A stretch of DNA of 64,000 bases from Thalassorhabdus alkalitolerans (GCF_042656585.1 NZ_JBHSPG010000023.1); one strand, 5' to 3'. Shown: positions 17,682 to 26,589, counted from the stretch's first letter. The notes: a model not told the origin generated them from the sequence alone. Made by a program: numbers and translations.

Positions 17682-18299
17682 ATGGCAGATGCAATTGATG
17701 TGTCAAAAGGTCTACCCTCCAACCCTGAGAAAGCGACTCTCGAGGGAAAGAATAAGTTTCTAGGCTTCTGGGTATTCCTGGGCGGAGAAACAGCAATGTT
17801 TGCAACATTTTTTGGTGCTTATCTCGGACTTCGGGGCGGCGTAGGTGACGGGCCAGCTTCTGCAGACCTGTTTCATCTTCCCCTGGTCTTTATTATGACC
17901 ATGCTCCTTTTAACAAGTTCTTTAACGAGTGTGCTTGCTATGTTTGCAATGAAGAAGAATAACTTCAAAGCCATGATGATTTGGCTATGGATAACTGTTC
18001 TTCTTGGTCTAGGGTTCATTGGTTTAGAAATCTACGAATTTGTGGAATATTATCATTACGGACTTGGTTTCTCAACGAGTGCCTTCGCTTCTGCTTTCTA
18101 CTCATTGGTAGGTTTGCACGGAGCTCACGTTGCCTTCGGTCTCCTCTGGATTATTACGTTGTTGATCCGCTACCGCAAGGCTGGCATTACATTGACAAAT
18201 GCACCTAAGTTTTACTTGTTTAGTTTATACTGGCACTTTATTGATGTAGTGTGGGTATTTATCTTTACAGTAGTTTATCTTATGGGAATAGGAGGTTAA
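17682..18299 (+). CDS. ctaE: Cytochrome c oxidase subunit III
   Basis: A 205-residue membrane protein with five hydrophobic segments, the short form usual for Bacillus caa3 oxidase. Conserved features are the GGETAMFATFFGAYLGLR segment (about 34-51), FEYYHYG-like acidic helix, LHGAHVAFG and the terminal YWHFIDVVWVFIF. ATG follows the ribosome site GGAGG at the end of ctaD, so translation is probably coupled. Confidence 0.95.
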   Translation: MADAIDVSKGLPSNPEKATLEGKNKFLGFWVFLGGETAMFATFFGAYLGLRGGVGDGPASADLFHLPLVFIMTMLLLTSSLTSVLAMFAMKKNNFKAMMIWLWITVLLGLGFIGLEIYEFVEYYHYGLGFSTSAFASAFYSLVGLHGAHVAFGLLWIITLLIRYRKAGITLTNAPKFYLFSLYWHFIDVVWVFIFTVVYLMGIGG

Positions 18300-18303
18300 T
18301 GCG

Positions 18304-18648
18304 ATGGCAGAACACTTATCTCAGTCTTTTGAAAAAAGTGCAATGACAAAACAGGAAAGAAAAAAGATTGATCGCGAAAGAAACATTCAAATTACAGCTT
18401 TTGCTTTCATGATTTTTATCACATTGCTTGCGTTTCTTGCAGTAGGAAGTGATGTATTCCCTCAGAACTTTGTTATTCCTTTTATTCTGTTGCTGGCTGC
18501 AGTTCAGTTTTTCTTGCAGCTATTCTACTTCATGCATTTGAAGGATAAAAACCATGCATGGCCAAATGCCTTTATGGTGGCAGGGATTTTTGTAGCTACT
18601 CCTACATTAATTGCCTTATCCCTATTGCTTGGTGTCGTGAAATATTAA
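18304..18648 (+). CDS. ctaF: Cytochrome c oxidase subunit IV
   Basis: A 114-residue protein with three membrane helices after a charged N-terminus. The FYFMHLKDKNHAWP motif (about 74-87) is typical of prokaryotic COX4. It starts 4 nt after ctaE and is followed by a strong terminator that closes the ctaBCDEF operon. Confidence 0.93.
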   Translation: MAEHLSQSFEKSAMTKQERKKIDRERNIQITAFAFMIFITLLAFLAVGSDVFPQNFVIPFILLLAAVQFFLQLFYFMHLKDKNHAWPNAFMVAGIFVATPTLIALSLLLGVVKY

Positions 18649-18660
18649 GTTAAGATGGAG

Positions 18661-18698
18661 AAACCCTCTTCTGCTTCAGCAGAAGGGGGTTTTTTCTA
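18661..18698 (+). terminator. Terminator of the ctaBCDEF operon
   Basis: The stem AAACCCTCTTCTGCT / AGCAGAAGGGGGTTT, with a tight loop, runs into a T-run. Confidence 0.88.
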
Positions 18699-18832
18699 CC
18701 ATAGGGATCTGTTAAAGGAGTAAGTTAATGGATAAGTCATTTGATGGTAGATAATGGCCCTAGACTATTGGGGAATAGCAGGTGATGAAGACCGCGCACC
18801 GAGAAAGCGGCTGCCATGACCCAGGCATAGAA

Positions 18833-18930
18833 GATATCGTGTATGCGAAGGAAAGGAAGCATGAATGAATGTTGACGTGTAGCTTTACGTGCAAGTGAGC
18901 GTTTTTTTACATAAACCAACAATAAACGTG
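18833..18930 (+). repeat. Intergenic repeat, copy A
   Basis: About 95 bp closely resembling 29658-29755. Shared blocks in the same order include GCGAA, GAAGC, TGAATG, GTGCAAG, a T-run and AACCAACA. It lies between ctaF and ctaM, where B. subtilis has ctaG. By eye I estimate about three-quarters identity between copies. No convincing reading frame is shared. The strand is arbitrary. Confidence 0.6.
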
Positions 18931-19084
18931 CTAAAGTCATGTCAAAAAGGATTAGGCACAAAGGCAGCAGCAGAGTAATGTCTTTGTTTTGATGTTCACT
19001 TATTTGTTATAGAATACCCTAGGTGGAGGTTTCCTTCTTAGTGTATAATAGGATGTGGAAATATGAAAAAGTGAGGGATAGTCG

Positions 19085-19645
19085 ATGAATCAGTTTGAAA
19101 ATAAAGGAGCAGAAGGTGCCCTTGCTAAAGAACGCAATTATACTCCTCTTATTGTGTTTTTAACAGTCGCCATTAATGGTTTGGTTGCTGTGTTGTTTTT
19201 TATGGAAGGGTATAGCGGTGATGTTGGTTTCGATATTACGATTTTACCAATGATGAATGCCATCTTTAATAGCTTTACCACTGTCTTTTTATTTACTGCT
19301 CTCTATTTTATTTTGAAAAAGAATATTACAATGCATAAAAGATTTATCTATGCTGCATTTGGTTCTACTTCCTTGTTTTTAGTAACCTATGTAACCTATC
19401 ATTTTCTGGCTGAGTCAACTGCTTTTGGGGGCAGTGGATTGTATGCGGGCTTTTATTATTTTATCCTTATCTCCCATATTATTTTAGCAATTATCATTGT
19501 ACCTATGGCTTTGCTTTCTTTTTTCAGAGGGATCAGCAACAAAGTAGATAAGCACAGGAAGATTGCCCGCTGGACAATGCCTTTATGGCTGTATGTAAGT
19601 ATTACAGGTGTATTGGTTTATTTAATGATTTCACCTTACTACTAA
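19085..19645 (+). CDS. ctaM: DUF420 cytochrome oxidase biogenesis protein (CtaM/YozB)
   Basis: A 186-residue protein with five predicted membrane helices and conserved histidines in MHKRFIYAAF, TYHFLAE, LISHIILA and KHRKIARWT, the DUF420 pattern. Family members (YozB/CtaM) are reported to be needed for assembly of heme A oxidases. Its place directly after ctaF supports that role. ctaG, the usual next gene in B. subtilis, is not found in this window. ATG follows GTGAGGGATAG. Confidence 0.85.
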   Translation: MNQFENKGAEGALAKERNYTPLIVFLTVAINGLVAVLFFMEGYSGDVGFDITILPMMNAIFNSFTTVFLFTALYFILKKNITMHKRFIYAAFGSTSLFLVTYVTYHFLAESTAFGGSGLYAGFYYFILISHIILAIIIVPMALLSFFRGISNKVDKHRKIARWTMPLWLYVSITGVLVYLMISPYY

Positions 19646-19691
19646 ATGATTAATATAACGCCATTCCCAATGAGAGGCGCATAGTGTCGAG

Positions 19692-19727
19692 AAGCCTCCG
19701 CTTATGAAAAGGCGGGGGTTTTTTTGC
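19692..19727 (+). terminator. Terminator after ctaM
   Basis: The stem AAGCCTCCGC / GCGGGGGTTT contains two wobble pairs and is followed by a T-run. Confidence 0.75.
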
Positions 19728-19877
19728 TGATCATTATTAAATAAAGAAGTGTTTCCTCTGCCAGACGATTGAAGTGAAGATTGAACAGGGTGTCACATTT
19801 ATTAATGAGAGGAGAATGATTACATCATTAGTTGAGGAGAAGAGCTGCTGCCATTGAAAAAATTCAGGTAATCCTAA

Positions 19878-19926
19878 AAACAGGCTGTTGAGAAATGTAT
19901 ACTCAACAGCCTGTTTCTTTTTTTCA
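19878..19926. terminator. Terminator hairpin (repeated family)
   Basis: A 15-bp perfect stem AAACAGGCTGTTGAG / CTCAACAGCCTGTTT with T-tracts on both sides. It probably ends the minus-strand permease gene. The same core recurs at 33990-34017. Confidence 0.7.
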
Positions 19927-20049
19927 GAAAAAACGTGATCCTTCTATTGGATTTAAATGATTGTATTCTTACCTAATACTTCCTTTAGATTCTATCACCC
20001 AACGTTCAGTAAAAGAATAGAAACACCCCTGGAGAAGCAGCGGAGAAGC

Positions 20050-21108
20050 TTAAATTTTAAAATTTAGTTTAATAAGCCCTGCCTCTCTTGCAGAAGTAAA
20101 GGCAATCACAATGAGAGGACCAACAATAAAGCCAATGACCCCAAACAGCATAAGGCCAATATACAATGAAATGAGCGTGGCAAGAGGGGAGAGTCCGATG
20201 TGGTGCCCCATCACCTTAGGTTCTACAGTCCTCCTGATAATTAAAAGGACGGCAGCAAGGATTAATAACTGTGAACCAAGGCCGATATTTCCGGCGATCA
20301 AGTGAAAGAGTGCCCATGGTCCCAAGATAGCAATGGAACCAATGATTGGAACAAAATCGATCAGCCATATGATTAATGACATAACTAAAGCAACGTCAGG
20401 CGCGATAATCAACAGACCAATAAATGTCACAACGAAAATAATAATACTAACCAAAAACTGCGCTTTAAAAAATCCAATTACCACATAAGAAAGGCGGGAA
20501 GTCATAAATTTAACCTTTTCTTCTGTCTTGTCGCTCATAAAGGAATATACCTGTTTGCTTAAACGAGGAAGCTCAAGCATAAATAAGAACAAAGCGATAA
20601 GATAAACAATAAATGTGACAAGATACCCTGGTATGGATGCAACAATGGATGTAAGGTCAGTAATAATGTTACGGTCAGTAAATTCGAGACGAAGATTGTT
20701 CAATGTTTGTGTTACCTGGCTGTTAATTTCATAAACAAACTCTGGAGGCAGATCTTCATATGTGTTTTCTAAATTGGCTTGGAAATTTAGCCATGCCCGG
20801 TTTAAATCATTGATGTAAGCTGGAAGATTCTCTACAAAATCAACGATTTGCGTGACAGCCTGTGTAACGAGGATGTACCCTCCGATACCAATAGAACAGA
20901 CAAAAATTGTAAAGACAAGCATGACTGCGAGGTTGCGCCTGACTCTCAACCGGTCGGTCATAAAGCGGACTACCGGTGAAAGTGCAAGAGCAGTTAATAA
21001 AGCTAAAATAATAGGAAGGGAGACAGGCAGCACAAAGTATGCTGCAACCCCCACAATAATTATTGTTAATATGGTAAGCAGTATTTTTTTATTAAGCAGC
21101 GCAGACAA
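20050..21108 (-). CDS. AI-2E family transporter (YtvI/PerM-type permease)
   Basis: A 352-residue polytopic protein of the AI-2E exporter/PerM family, with paired N-terminal helices, a central soluble loop (about 95-165) and C-terminal helices. The family motifs IWLIDFVPIIGS and the terminal GFIVGPLIV are visible. Members include YtvI of B. subtilis and Na+(Li+)/H+ antiporters described in halophiles, so the substrate is uncertain. I choose TTG 21108 because AGAAAGGGGA sits 6 nt upstream; upstream ATGs (21141 and earlier) lack ribosome sites. Confidence 0.85.
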   Translation of the reverse strand: MSALLNKKILLTILTIIIVGVAAYFVLPVSLPIILALLTALALSPVVRFMTDRLRVRRNLAVMLVFTIFVCSIGIGGYILVTQAVTQIVDFVENLPAYINDLNRAWLNFQANLENTYEDLPPEFVYEINSQVTQTLNNLRLEFTDRNIITDLTSIVASIPGYLVTFIVYLIALFLFMLELPRLSKQVYSFMSDKTEEKVKFMTSRLSYVVIGFFKAQFLVSIIIFVVTFIGLLIIAPDVALVMSLIIWLIDFVPIIGSIAILGPWALFHLIAGNIGLGSQLLILAAVLLIIRRTVEPKVMGHHIGLSPLATLISLYIGLMLFGVIGFIVGPLIVIAFTSAREAGLIKLNFKI

Positions 21109-21278
21109 TGGTAGTCCCCTTTCTTGACACATATAGATCATTGTCTCAGTGTTGTGTGACAAAAACTGAGGACAAAAAAGAAAGGAAAATATTTCAAAAA
21201 AACCGGGTGAAAAATGCTTCATCCGGTTTTACTTTCCTGAAGTTTTGGCTTACATTATGTAGCATGACTATTCAAAAA

Positions 21279-21632
21279 TTAGTCTTCCTTAAGTTCTTTT
21301 TCGATTGCTGCAAGCTTTTGTTTGCATTTGTTTACGATTTTCTCCGGGAATTCCTCATCATATTCTACACCGTGGGGGTAGTAGTGACGGCCCAAATAAG
21401 GAGTCATCAGTTTCACTCTTGTATCTTCTTTTCCAATTTCTCCACTTACACTGTAGGCTGGTATACGAAGATAGTACGTAGCATCTTCAGCTTTGTCTAA
21501 AAATCTGTAATCAAACGTCACTCTTTCATAATCCCATTGTTCAGAATGAACGAAACCATTTTCTTCAATAACCATGTGTAGCTTTCCAAAGGAGACTTCT
21601 TGCTCCTGAATATCAAATCCTTCGATCTTCAT
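21279..21632 (-). CDS. ylbA: YugN-like family protein YlbA
   Basis: A 117-residue soluble protein matching the YugN-like family as I remember it: QWDYERVTFDYRF (about 33-45), YYLRIPAYSVSGEI, and LGRHYYPHGVEYDEEFP near residue 80. The function is unknown. ATG follows AGGAGGGAC. The location and strand next to ylbB match ylbA of B. subtilis. Confidence 0.8.
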   Translation of the reverse strand: MKIEGFDIQEQEVSFGKLHMVIEENGFVHSEQWDYERVTFDYRFLDKAEDATYYLRIPAYSVSGEIGKEDTRVKLMTPYLGRHYYPHGVEYDEEFPEKIVNKCKQKLAAIEKELKED

Positions 21633-21838
21633 TTTCTGTCCCTCCTATGTCTAAATAACCTGTTATCCTTCTTTATCATAGTATGTTTACCGAGAAGATG
21701 CAACGCATTAGTATGGAAACTTTATGACACCTGTACTGTCTGCCGTTTGAAGTTAACCTTCACTATAGGTGTATGATTTTTTACTTTCGAGGGATTATAA
21801 GTGTCGTATCATTTTTATCGATAAAGGAGGAAAGAAAT

Positions 21839-22267
21839 TTGGATACTTTAAAAGATATCATGACCACTGGGGTAGAAACTTGTAAACCGGAGGACACGGT
21901 ATACGACGCTGCTGTTAAAATGAAAAACACTCATGTGGGAGCTATACCTATTGTTCAAGATCAAAATCTAATGGGAATGATAACGGACAGAGACATTGTT
22001 GTCCGTTGTATTGCTGAAAAACAAGCGAACTCCGCCCCAGTTTCAGACATAATGAGTGAGAATTTAATCACAGCTGAACCGTCAATGTCAGTAGATGAAG
22101 CTGCGAGGATGATGGCAGAGAAACAAATAAGACGACTTCCTGTGGTGGAGAATCAAAAGCTTGTAGGGATTGTAGCACTGGGTGATTTGGCAGTTGGAAG
22201 GACTACTGCGGATGAAGCTTCCTTTGCATTAAGCGAGATTTCAGAAAGACCGGAAGTGCATCATTAA
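21839..22267 (+). CDS. ylbB: CBS-domain protein YlbB
   Basis: A 142-residue protein consisting of two CBS motifs (about 7-60 and 70-125), each with the DIM..V...T/E pattern and a GMITDRDIV or GIVALGDLA closing strand. Stand-alone CBS pairs usually sense adenosyl nucleotides; the ligand is unknown. TTG 21839 follows AAAGGAGGAAAG, and the sequence from there fits the family; a longer in-frame start at 21773 has no ribosome site. Confidence 0.85.
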   Translation: MDTLKDIMTTGVETCKPEDTVYDAAVKMKNTHVGAIPIVQDQNLMGMITDRDIVVRCIAEKQANSAPVSDIMSENLITAEPSMSVDEAARMMAEKQIRRLPVVENQKLVGIVALGDLAVGRTTADEASFALSEISERPEVHH

Positions 22268-22290
22268 AACTTAGTATTATTACCAGGAGA

Positions 22291-22319
22291 GCCGCCTATA
22301 TATTTATGGGCGGTTTTTT
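22291..22319 (+). terminator. Terminator after ylbB
   Basis: A short CCGCC / GGCGG stem followed by six Ts. Confidence 0.7.
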
Positions 22320-22435
22320 GGTATGTATAACGGGTGGCGCAGACACCGATAAAAATGTTTTAATAGAGAATAGAAAAGGAATTAAGCGGGGAAGCTGTTC
22401 TCCTTAGTAGTGCAGTGGAAGAGAGGAGTCAAAGG

Positions 22436-23761
22436 ATGTTCAGACAACTTGGATTTATCTTTATTGTATTTGGAATCACGTTTGGGGTGCTTGTTTGGCA
22501 GCTAGGCTGGCCGGAATGGGTTATGCCTGCCGAGGAAGGCCAAGAGGACACTTCAACAGAAATACCTGAGGAATCAATGACGATGGAAGATTCCCTTCAA
22601 GATTTATTAAGTAACCTGGGTGAAACCAGAGATAATATAAACTTAGATGAGATTGATCTGGAGTCCATAGATTTAGAAGGGCTTACTATAGATGAACTTA
22701 ATTTGCAGGAAATACTGCCTGTGCTGGAGGAAGAAACTCAAACCGAACAAACAGAGGAAGAAGAAGCTTCTGAAGAAGAAGCTTCCAATGAAGAAGAAAT
22801 TTCCGAAGAAGAAACCGGGAACGAGGAGCAACAGTCTGAGTCTGAACACCTTGAAGAAGAAGAAACAATTGCTGAAGACAGTTTGCAAAGTCTTATAGGT
22901 GAAAGTGAAGAGGCAGTGCAAAACTTACTTGGCGAAGCTCAAAGGGTGGATCCTTCTCTTTATGGCTATAACGTTCATGTTTATTTGAATCAGGAGCATC
23001 AAGAATATATTCTTGTCGGGATTATGGATAACGTCGTTCAAACTGTTCTTGCTCTTGGTGAAGAAGCTTCAGTTGCTCCCCTTCAGGCAGGCATGAGCCG
23101 AAGTGAAGTTGAAAATCATCTTCAGGTGGAAGAAGAGCCGACTGTAGAAACGGATGACGGTTCTTTTACCTTTCATCCAGATGAACAAGAGGCAGCAGAC
23201 AGGCCGCTTGTAGAGCTCGAAGATGGGATATGGGCACAGCTATATTTTGATACGATAGATGACGGACTTGTTGGTGTTAGATATTTAAATAGTGAAACAA
23301 TCGTTAACCATAGGCCTTATTCTATTACGTACCGGGGCTCTTTAGAAGAAAGACCTAATTGGGGTCGAGAAGAGTGGAGGCCGGTGGAAGAGGCAGCAGA
23401 GCAGCAAGTTCTTGAAGCTACAAATGTTATCAGGCAATCCTTCGGAAAAGACCCTCTGGAGTGGGATGAGGAGGTTGCACAAGTCGCCTATTTGCATAGT
23501 GAGGATATGGCTCAAAATAATTACTTTGCCCACGACTCTCCAACTTCTGGAGCGCTTCAGGACCGTATGACAGCAGGAGATGTTTCTTTTATGAGAGCCG
23601 GAGAAAACATAGCTGCACAGTATGTTGATGCAACCTCAGCCGTAATAGGCTGGTTAAATAGTGAAGGCCACAGAGTAAATTTATTAAGCGAAGATTTCTC
23701 CCATCTTGGTGTAGGAGTGTACGAAAGACATTATACCCAGAATTTCCTTACTCCTTGGTAA
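22436..23761 (+). CDS. ylbC: YlbC-like CAP/SCP-domain protein with acidic insert
   Basis: A 441-residue extracytoplasmic protein. Residues 5-28 are a hydrophobic N-terminal anchor. Residues about 35-160 are very acidic and carry imperfect EEEAS/EEEIS/EEETG repeats. A CAP-associated domain follows (about 160-300), and the last 130 residues are a CAP/SCP domain with HSEDMAQNNYFAHDSP and GENIA. The B. subtilis protein is, as I recall, about 100 residues shorter; the acidic insert accounts for the difference. ATG 22436 follows GAGAGGAG; GTG 22415 is less likely. Confidence 0.85.
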   Translation: MFRQLGFIFIVFGITFGVLVWQLGWPEWVMPAEEGQEDTSTEIPEESMTMEDSLQDLLSNLGETRDNINLDEIDLESIDLEGLTIDELNLQEILPVLEEETQTEQTEEEEASEEEASNEEEISEEETGNEEQQSESEHLEEEETIAEDSLQSLIGESEEAVQNLLGEAQRVDPSLYGYNVHVYLNQEHQEYILVGIMDNVVQTVLALGEEASVAPLQAGMSRSEVENHLQVEEEPTVETDDGSFTFHPDEQEAADRPLVELEDGIWAQLYFDTIDDGLVGVRYLNSETIVNHRPYSITYRGSLEERPNWGREEWRPVEEAAEQQVLEATNVIRQSFGKDPLEWDEEVAQVAYLHSEDMAQNNYFAHDSPTSGALQDRMTAGDVSFMRAGENIAAQYVDATSAVIGWLNSEGHRVNLLSEDFSHLGVGVYERHYTQNFLTPW

Positions 23762-23765
23762 AAAA

Positions 23766-23810
23766 GGAGGGTGCCAGGAAGCTTTCATAGCATACTTGGC
23801 ACCCTTTTTG
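23766..23810. terminator. Bidirectional terminator after ylbC
   Basis: The stem AGGGTGCCA / TGGCACCCT has T-rich flanks on both strands, between convergent genes. Confidence 0.8.
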
Positions 23811-24311
23811 TTATTTTGCAGGCAACACATAAAAAGTCCCTGTTGCCAAAGCGATCACTTTATTTTCGTCATTAAAAACTTTCGCCTCTGTCACGCACAC
23901 TTTGTTCCCCCGAGAAATGATTTCCCCTTGGCAGCGGAGTTTGTTACCTGTGCCACCCTTTATGTAGTTTACTTTCATGTCCAGTGTCACGGCAACTTGT
24001 CCCTTAGGAAGGCTTAGATTTACCATGCTTCCCATTGTTGTATCCAAAAGAGTCGCGGTTACTCCCCCATGCACGATATTTAACGCGTTCATAATGGATG
24101 GCTTTATAGGGATCGATACCTCGTACGTGCCGTCATCGAGAAACCTTCTTTCAGTTTCAAGCCAGCTTCCGATATAAGACACGTAATTACCCTTTTGTTT
24201 TTCCCTAAGGCCTCTTAAAAAGCTGGAAAGAACCTCCTGGTCTTCTTTGCTGCTTTGCGCTAAAAAGTCTTCAAATTCATTACGTAAAACGTGAGAAAGA
24301 TTATTTTCCAT
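23811..24311 (-). CDS. PaaI-family hotdog thioesterase
   Basis: A 166-residue hotdog-fold protein, probably hydrolysing acyl-CoA. The motif NIVHGGVTATLLDTTMGSM (about 83-101) includes the HGG catalytic turn and an acidic helix residue, and TLDMKVNYIKG forms the next strand. ATG 24311 follows AAAGGAAAAG; an upstream in-frame ATG at 24368 has no ribosome site. It is inserted between ylbC and ylbD relative to B. subtilis. Confidence 0.85.
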   Translation of the reverse strand: MENNLSHVLRNEFEDFLAQSSKEDQEVLSSFLRGLREKQKGNYVSYIGSWLETERRFLDDGTYEVSIPIKPSIMNALNIVHGGVTATLLDTTMGSMVNLSLPKGQVAVTLDMKVNYIKGGTGNKLRCQGEIISRGNKVCVTEAKVFNDENKVIALATGTFYVLPAK

Positions 24312-24472
24312 TCGACTTTTCCTTTCTATGCTTTTACCGATTATCGATATTGTAGCATGTAATTTCAAAGCAAAACAAAAATTGGGCGCACTTCTTAAAA
24401 CAGGAGGGCGTAAATTATAGAAGAGAAGAAGTCAAAGAGCATGAGATATGTTTTACGGGAGGTGGAATTGTT

Positions 24473-24862
24473 ATGGAAAAAGAGTCACTTCATCCATCGG
24501 TAGAGGAGTTCAAAAAATTTGTTCAAAGCCATCCATTGCTGATAAAAGAAGTAAGAGAAGGAAGAAAAACGTGGAACCATTTATACCAGGACTGGGTTGT
24601 ATTAGGATCTGATGCTGCAGAGTGGTCGCCTTACAAAAAAGAAAGCGACCCGCAAGAAAGTACTTCTGGCGGTCAGTCTGATATGATTAGTGGGCTGTTT
24701 AAAAGCTTAAATGGGATCAATATGCATGATTTACAGCAAAATCTTTCCCAGTTTAGCGGTGTAATGGGGAATGTACAGAAATTATTTCAGCAGTTCCAGC
24801 GGCAGCCGCCACAGCCCCCTCAAAGAGGCCCGGAAGATCCCTTTTCATTTAGATGGTTTTAA
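24473..24862 (+). CDS. ylbD: YlbD-like protein (putative spore coat)
   Basis: A 129-residue protein with an N-terminal helical block (VEEFKKFVQSHPLL, residues 10-23), KTWNHLYQDWVVLG, and a Gln/Pro-rich C-terminus ending in FRWF, as in the YlbD family. The family is annotated as a putative coat protein; the experimental basis is thin. ATG follows GGGAGGTGG. ylbE starts 15 nt after the stop. Confidence 0.8.
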   Translation: MEKESLHPSVEEFKKFVQSHPLLIKEVREGRKTWNHLYQDWVVLGSDAAEWSPYKKESDPQESTSGGQSDMISGLFKSLNGINMHDLQQNLSQFSGVMGNVQKLFQQFQRQPPQPPQRGPEDPFSFRWF

Positions 24863-24877
24863 AAGAGGTGGAAAAAC

Positions 24878-25105
24878 TTGCGTCAAGACGTATATTCCTA
24901 CGTGAGCTCACGGCCTGACTTAAAAGCTTTCATCCGTTTTCATCCTCATTGGTATAGAAGGTTAAATAGAAATCCTCAAAGGATCATGGAATTTGAAAAA
25001 GAAGCCAACATTTATCACGGAAAGACTTTCCCCCAAAGAGTGGAAAAAATGAATCATGGATTAAATATGGTCATGATGCTTCTAAATATGCTAAGGGCAC
25101 AATAA
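24878..25105 (+). CDS. ylbE: YlbE-like protein
   Basis: A 75-residue basic protein with the YlbE-like core RPDLKAFIRFHPHWYRRLNRNP (about 11-32) and a helical C-terminus. Its function is unknown. TTG 24878 follows AGAGGTGG. It is cotranscribed with ylbD by position, the same order as in B. subtilis. Confidence 0.8.
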   Translation: MRQDVYSYVSSRPDLKAFIRFHPHWYRRLNRNPQRIMEFEKEANIYHGKTFPQRVEKMNHGLNMVMMLLNMLRAQ

Positions 25106-25160
25106 ATGTGGATAAGTAAGCCTTCTTTGTCACAACATACAGGCAAAGGGGGTTTACGAA

Positions 25161-25583
25161 TTGTCAAAAATAAAAACGGCATTCCTGCTTGCGTTGGTTT
25201 GCACTATTTTTTATGCTTCGGCAGCCTATAGCCAGGAAATGATAGAAATTGAACCATTACAAATAGTTCCCGTGAATAAAGTGACCAGTGAAGTCACAAA
25301 AGAATCCATGCAAGAAGATGGATGGAGCCTGCAATATAAAGTGAAAGAAGCCAACATTTATGTTGAATGTATTCTTCCAGACTTCTCTCTGTCCATGAAC
25401 GAGCAGAAAGGAGACGGTTACTTACTATTAAAGCTTGACGGCTCAGAGATCGGAAGGATGGACCAAGCCGCTTTTGTGATAAAAGGATTGCCGGCAGGTG
25501 ATCATGAAATCACCATACAGCCAGTTGATCATGAAGGAAAAGCTCATGCTAAAGAAATGAGTTTTGAGATCACCATTGCCTAG
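25161..25583 (+). CDS. Secreted protein of unknown function
   Basis: A 140-residue protein with a clear signal peptide (hydrophobic residues 6-20, likely cleavage after AAYSQ). The mature part is strand-rich: GWSLQYKVKEANIYVECILPDF and then a KGLPAGDHEITIQPVDHEGK segment that resembles the end of an immunoglobulin-like domain. It has one cysteine in the mature chain. I do not recognise the family. TTG 25161 follows AAAGGGGG. It may be cotranscribed with ylbDE. Confidence 0.6.
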   Translation: MSKIKTAFLLALVCTIFYASAAYSQEMIEIEPLQIVPVNKVTSEVTKESMQEDGWSLQYKVKEANIYVECILPDFSLSMNEQKGDGYLLLKLDGSEIGRMDQAAFVIKGLPAGDHEITIQPVDHEGKAHAKEMSFEITIA

Positions 25584-25600
25584 GCTGGAAGGGGAAACAA

Positions 25601-25636
25601 AAAAAACGGTGCCTTTTCAGGAGGCATCGTTTTTTA
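25601..25636. terminator. Bidirectional terminator between convergent genes
   Basis: The arms AAAAAACGGTGCC / GGCATCGTTTTTT (one G-T pair) provide T-tracts in both directions. Confidence 0.85.
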
Positions 25637-26398
25637 GTGAGATATCGCTTCTATTATATAATCTTCTGCTCGGATACCTTTCTCCTGAAATCCTTGATTC
25701 CCAAATAAAACATTAAATTCTAAAAAGTAGTATTGATTGTTAGCAAACACAAGGTCGAATCCCGCATGATTGATTCCTAAATGCAAGGCAGTTTCCAGTG
25801 CTAAATCCAACGCTTCCTGAGGTATATTATCAAAGGAGATAGTGCCGCCCTGGGCGATGTTATTATAAAAACTGCTCTCATCATTAATCCGCCAATAAGC
25901 ATTTACCACTTTATTTCCAATGACACAAACGCGTAAATCTTTGTTGATTGGAAGATATTCTTGAACATACAGGGTGCTGTTACTTTGTGCGTAATCTTTA
26001 AAGTCATCCTGGTTGTTAATGAGAAACACACCTTTTCCCATAGAGTTACGACTTTCTTTGCCTACAAAAGGAAAGGGAAACGTAAGAAGGATATTTTCAA
26101 GGCTTTCCTTTGAACGCCCATGTATTTCAGTGTAGGGAACATGTGAAGGGCAGACACTAAGCAATGCCCTTGTCATTTCGATTTTGTCATAGCCAAGATG
26201 AATCGTTTCTATAGAAGGGAAGATTTTCTTTTTCATTCCATATACAAGGGCATTTACCTGCCATTTTTCAGGAAAAAGACATATATCAGCTTGTAAGATC
26301 TTATCTTTTTCGATAGGATGAAACATTTTTTCAGGCTTAATATATTGAATATTTGGAATTCCAATGGTTCGGAAAGGATTAAACGTTACTATTTTCAT
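25634..26398 (-). CDS. RimK-like ATP-grasp ligase
   Basis: A 254-residue ATP-grasp protein. The substrate-binding N-terminal third (1-90) is followed by the glycine-rich FPFVGKESRNSMGKGVFLI loop (about 117-135), VQEYLPINKDLRVCVIG, and the metal-binding end AGFDLVFANNQYYFLEFNVLFG, whose E and N ligate Mg. Such enzymes join an amino acid to a carboxylate; the substrate is unknown. ATG 26398 follows AGGAGGAAC with ideal spacing; an in-frame ATG at 26479 has no ribosome site. Confidence 0.82.
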   Translation of the reverse strand: MKIVTFNPFRTIGIPNIQYIKPEKMFHPIEKDKILQADICLFPEKWQVNALVYGMKKKIFPSIETIHLGYDKIEMTRALLSVCPSHVPYTEIHGRSKESLENILLTFPFPFVGKESRNSMGKGVFLINNQDDFKDYAQSNSTLYVQEYLPINKDLRVCVIGNKVVNAYWRINDESSFYNNIAQGGTISFDNIPQEALDLALETALHLGINHAGFDLVFANNQYYFLEFNVLFGNQGFQEKGIRAEDYIIEAISH

Positions 26399-26589
26399 GA
26401 ATGTTCCTCCTGAGATAGTATGCTTGCGTAACCTTACATTACGAAGAATATTATACGAAGCTAATGAACTTCCGGTCAATCTTCTTCTATGATTTTACAA
26501 AACTAAATAATAGAGCAGCCTTTCAATAGAAGCTACCTTTCACCAACAACCTGGTACGTGTTATACTATCTCTATTCGGAGGTGGATCT

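Larger units (their letters stand above)
19646..20049. other. Intergenic region with two terminators
   Basis: Apart from the two hairpins listed separately, I see nothing convincing. A 13-codon frame with a ribosome site near 19820 is too short to support. Confidence 0.5.

Noticed and set aside
18737..18961. 74-codon minus-strand frame after ctaF
   Set aside because: It spans the intergenic repeat; the matching frame in the other copy is broken, and no ribosome site is present.
22673..22921. Phe-rich and Lys-rich frames opposite and alongside the acidic ylbC repeats
   Set aside because: They are other-frame readings of the GAA-rich repeat inside ylbC.
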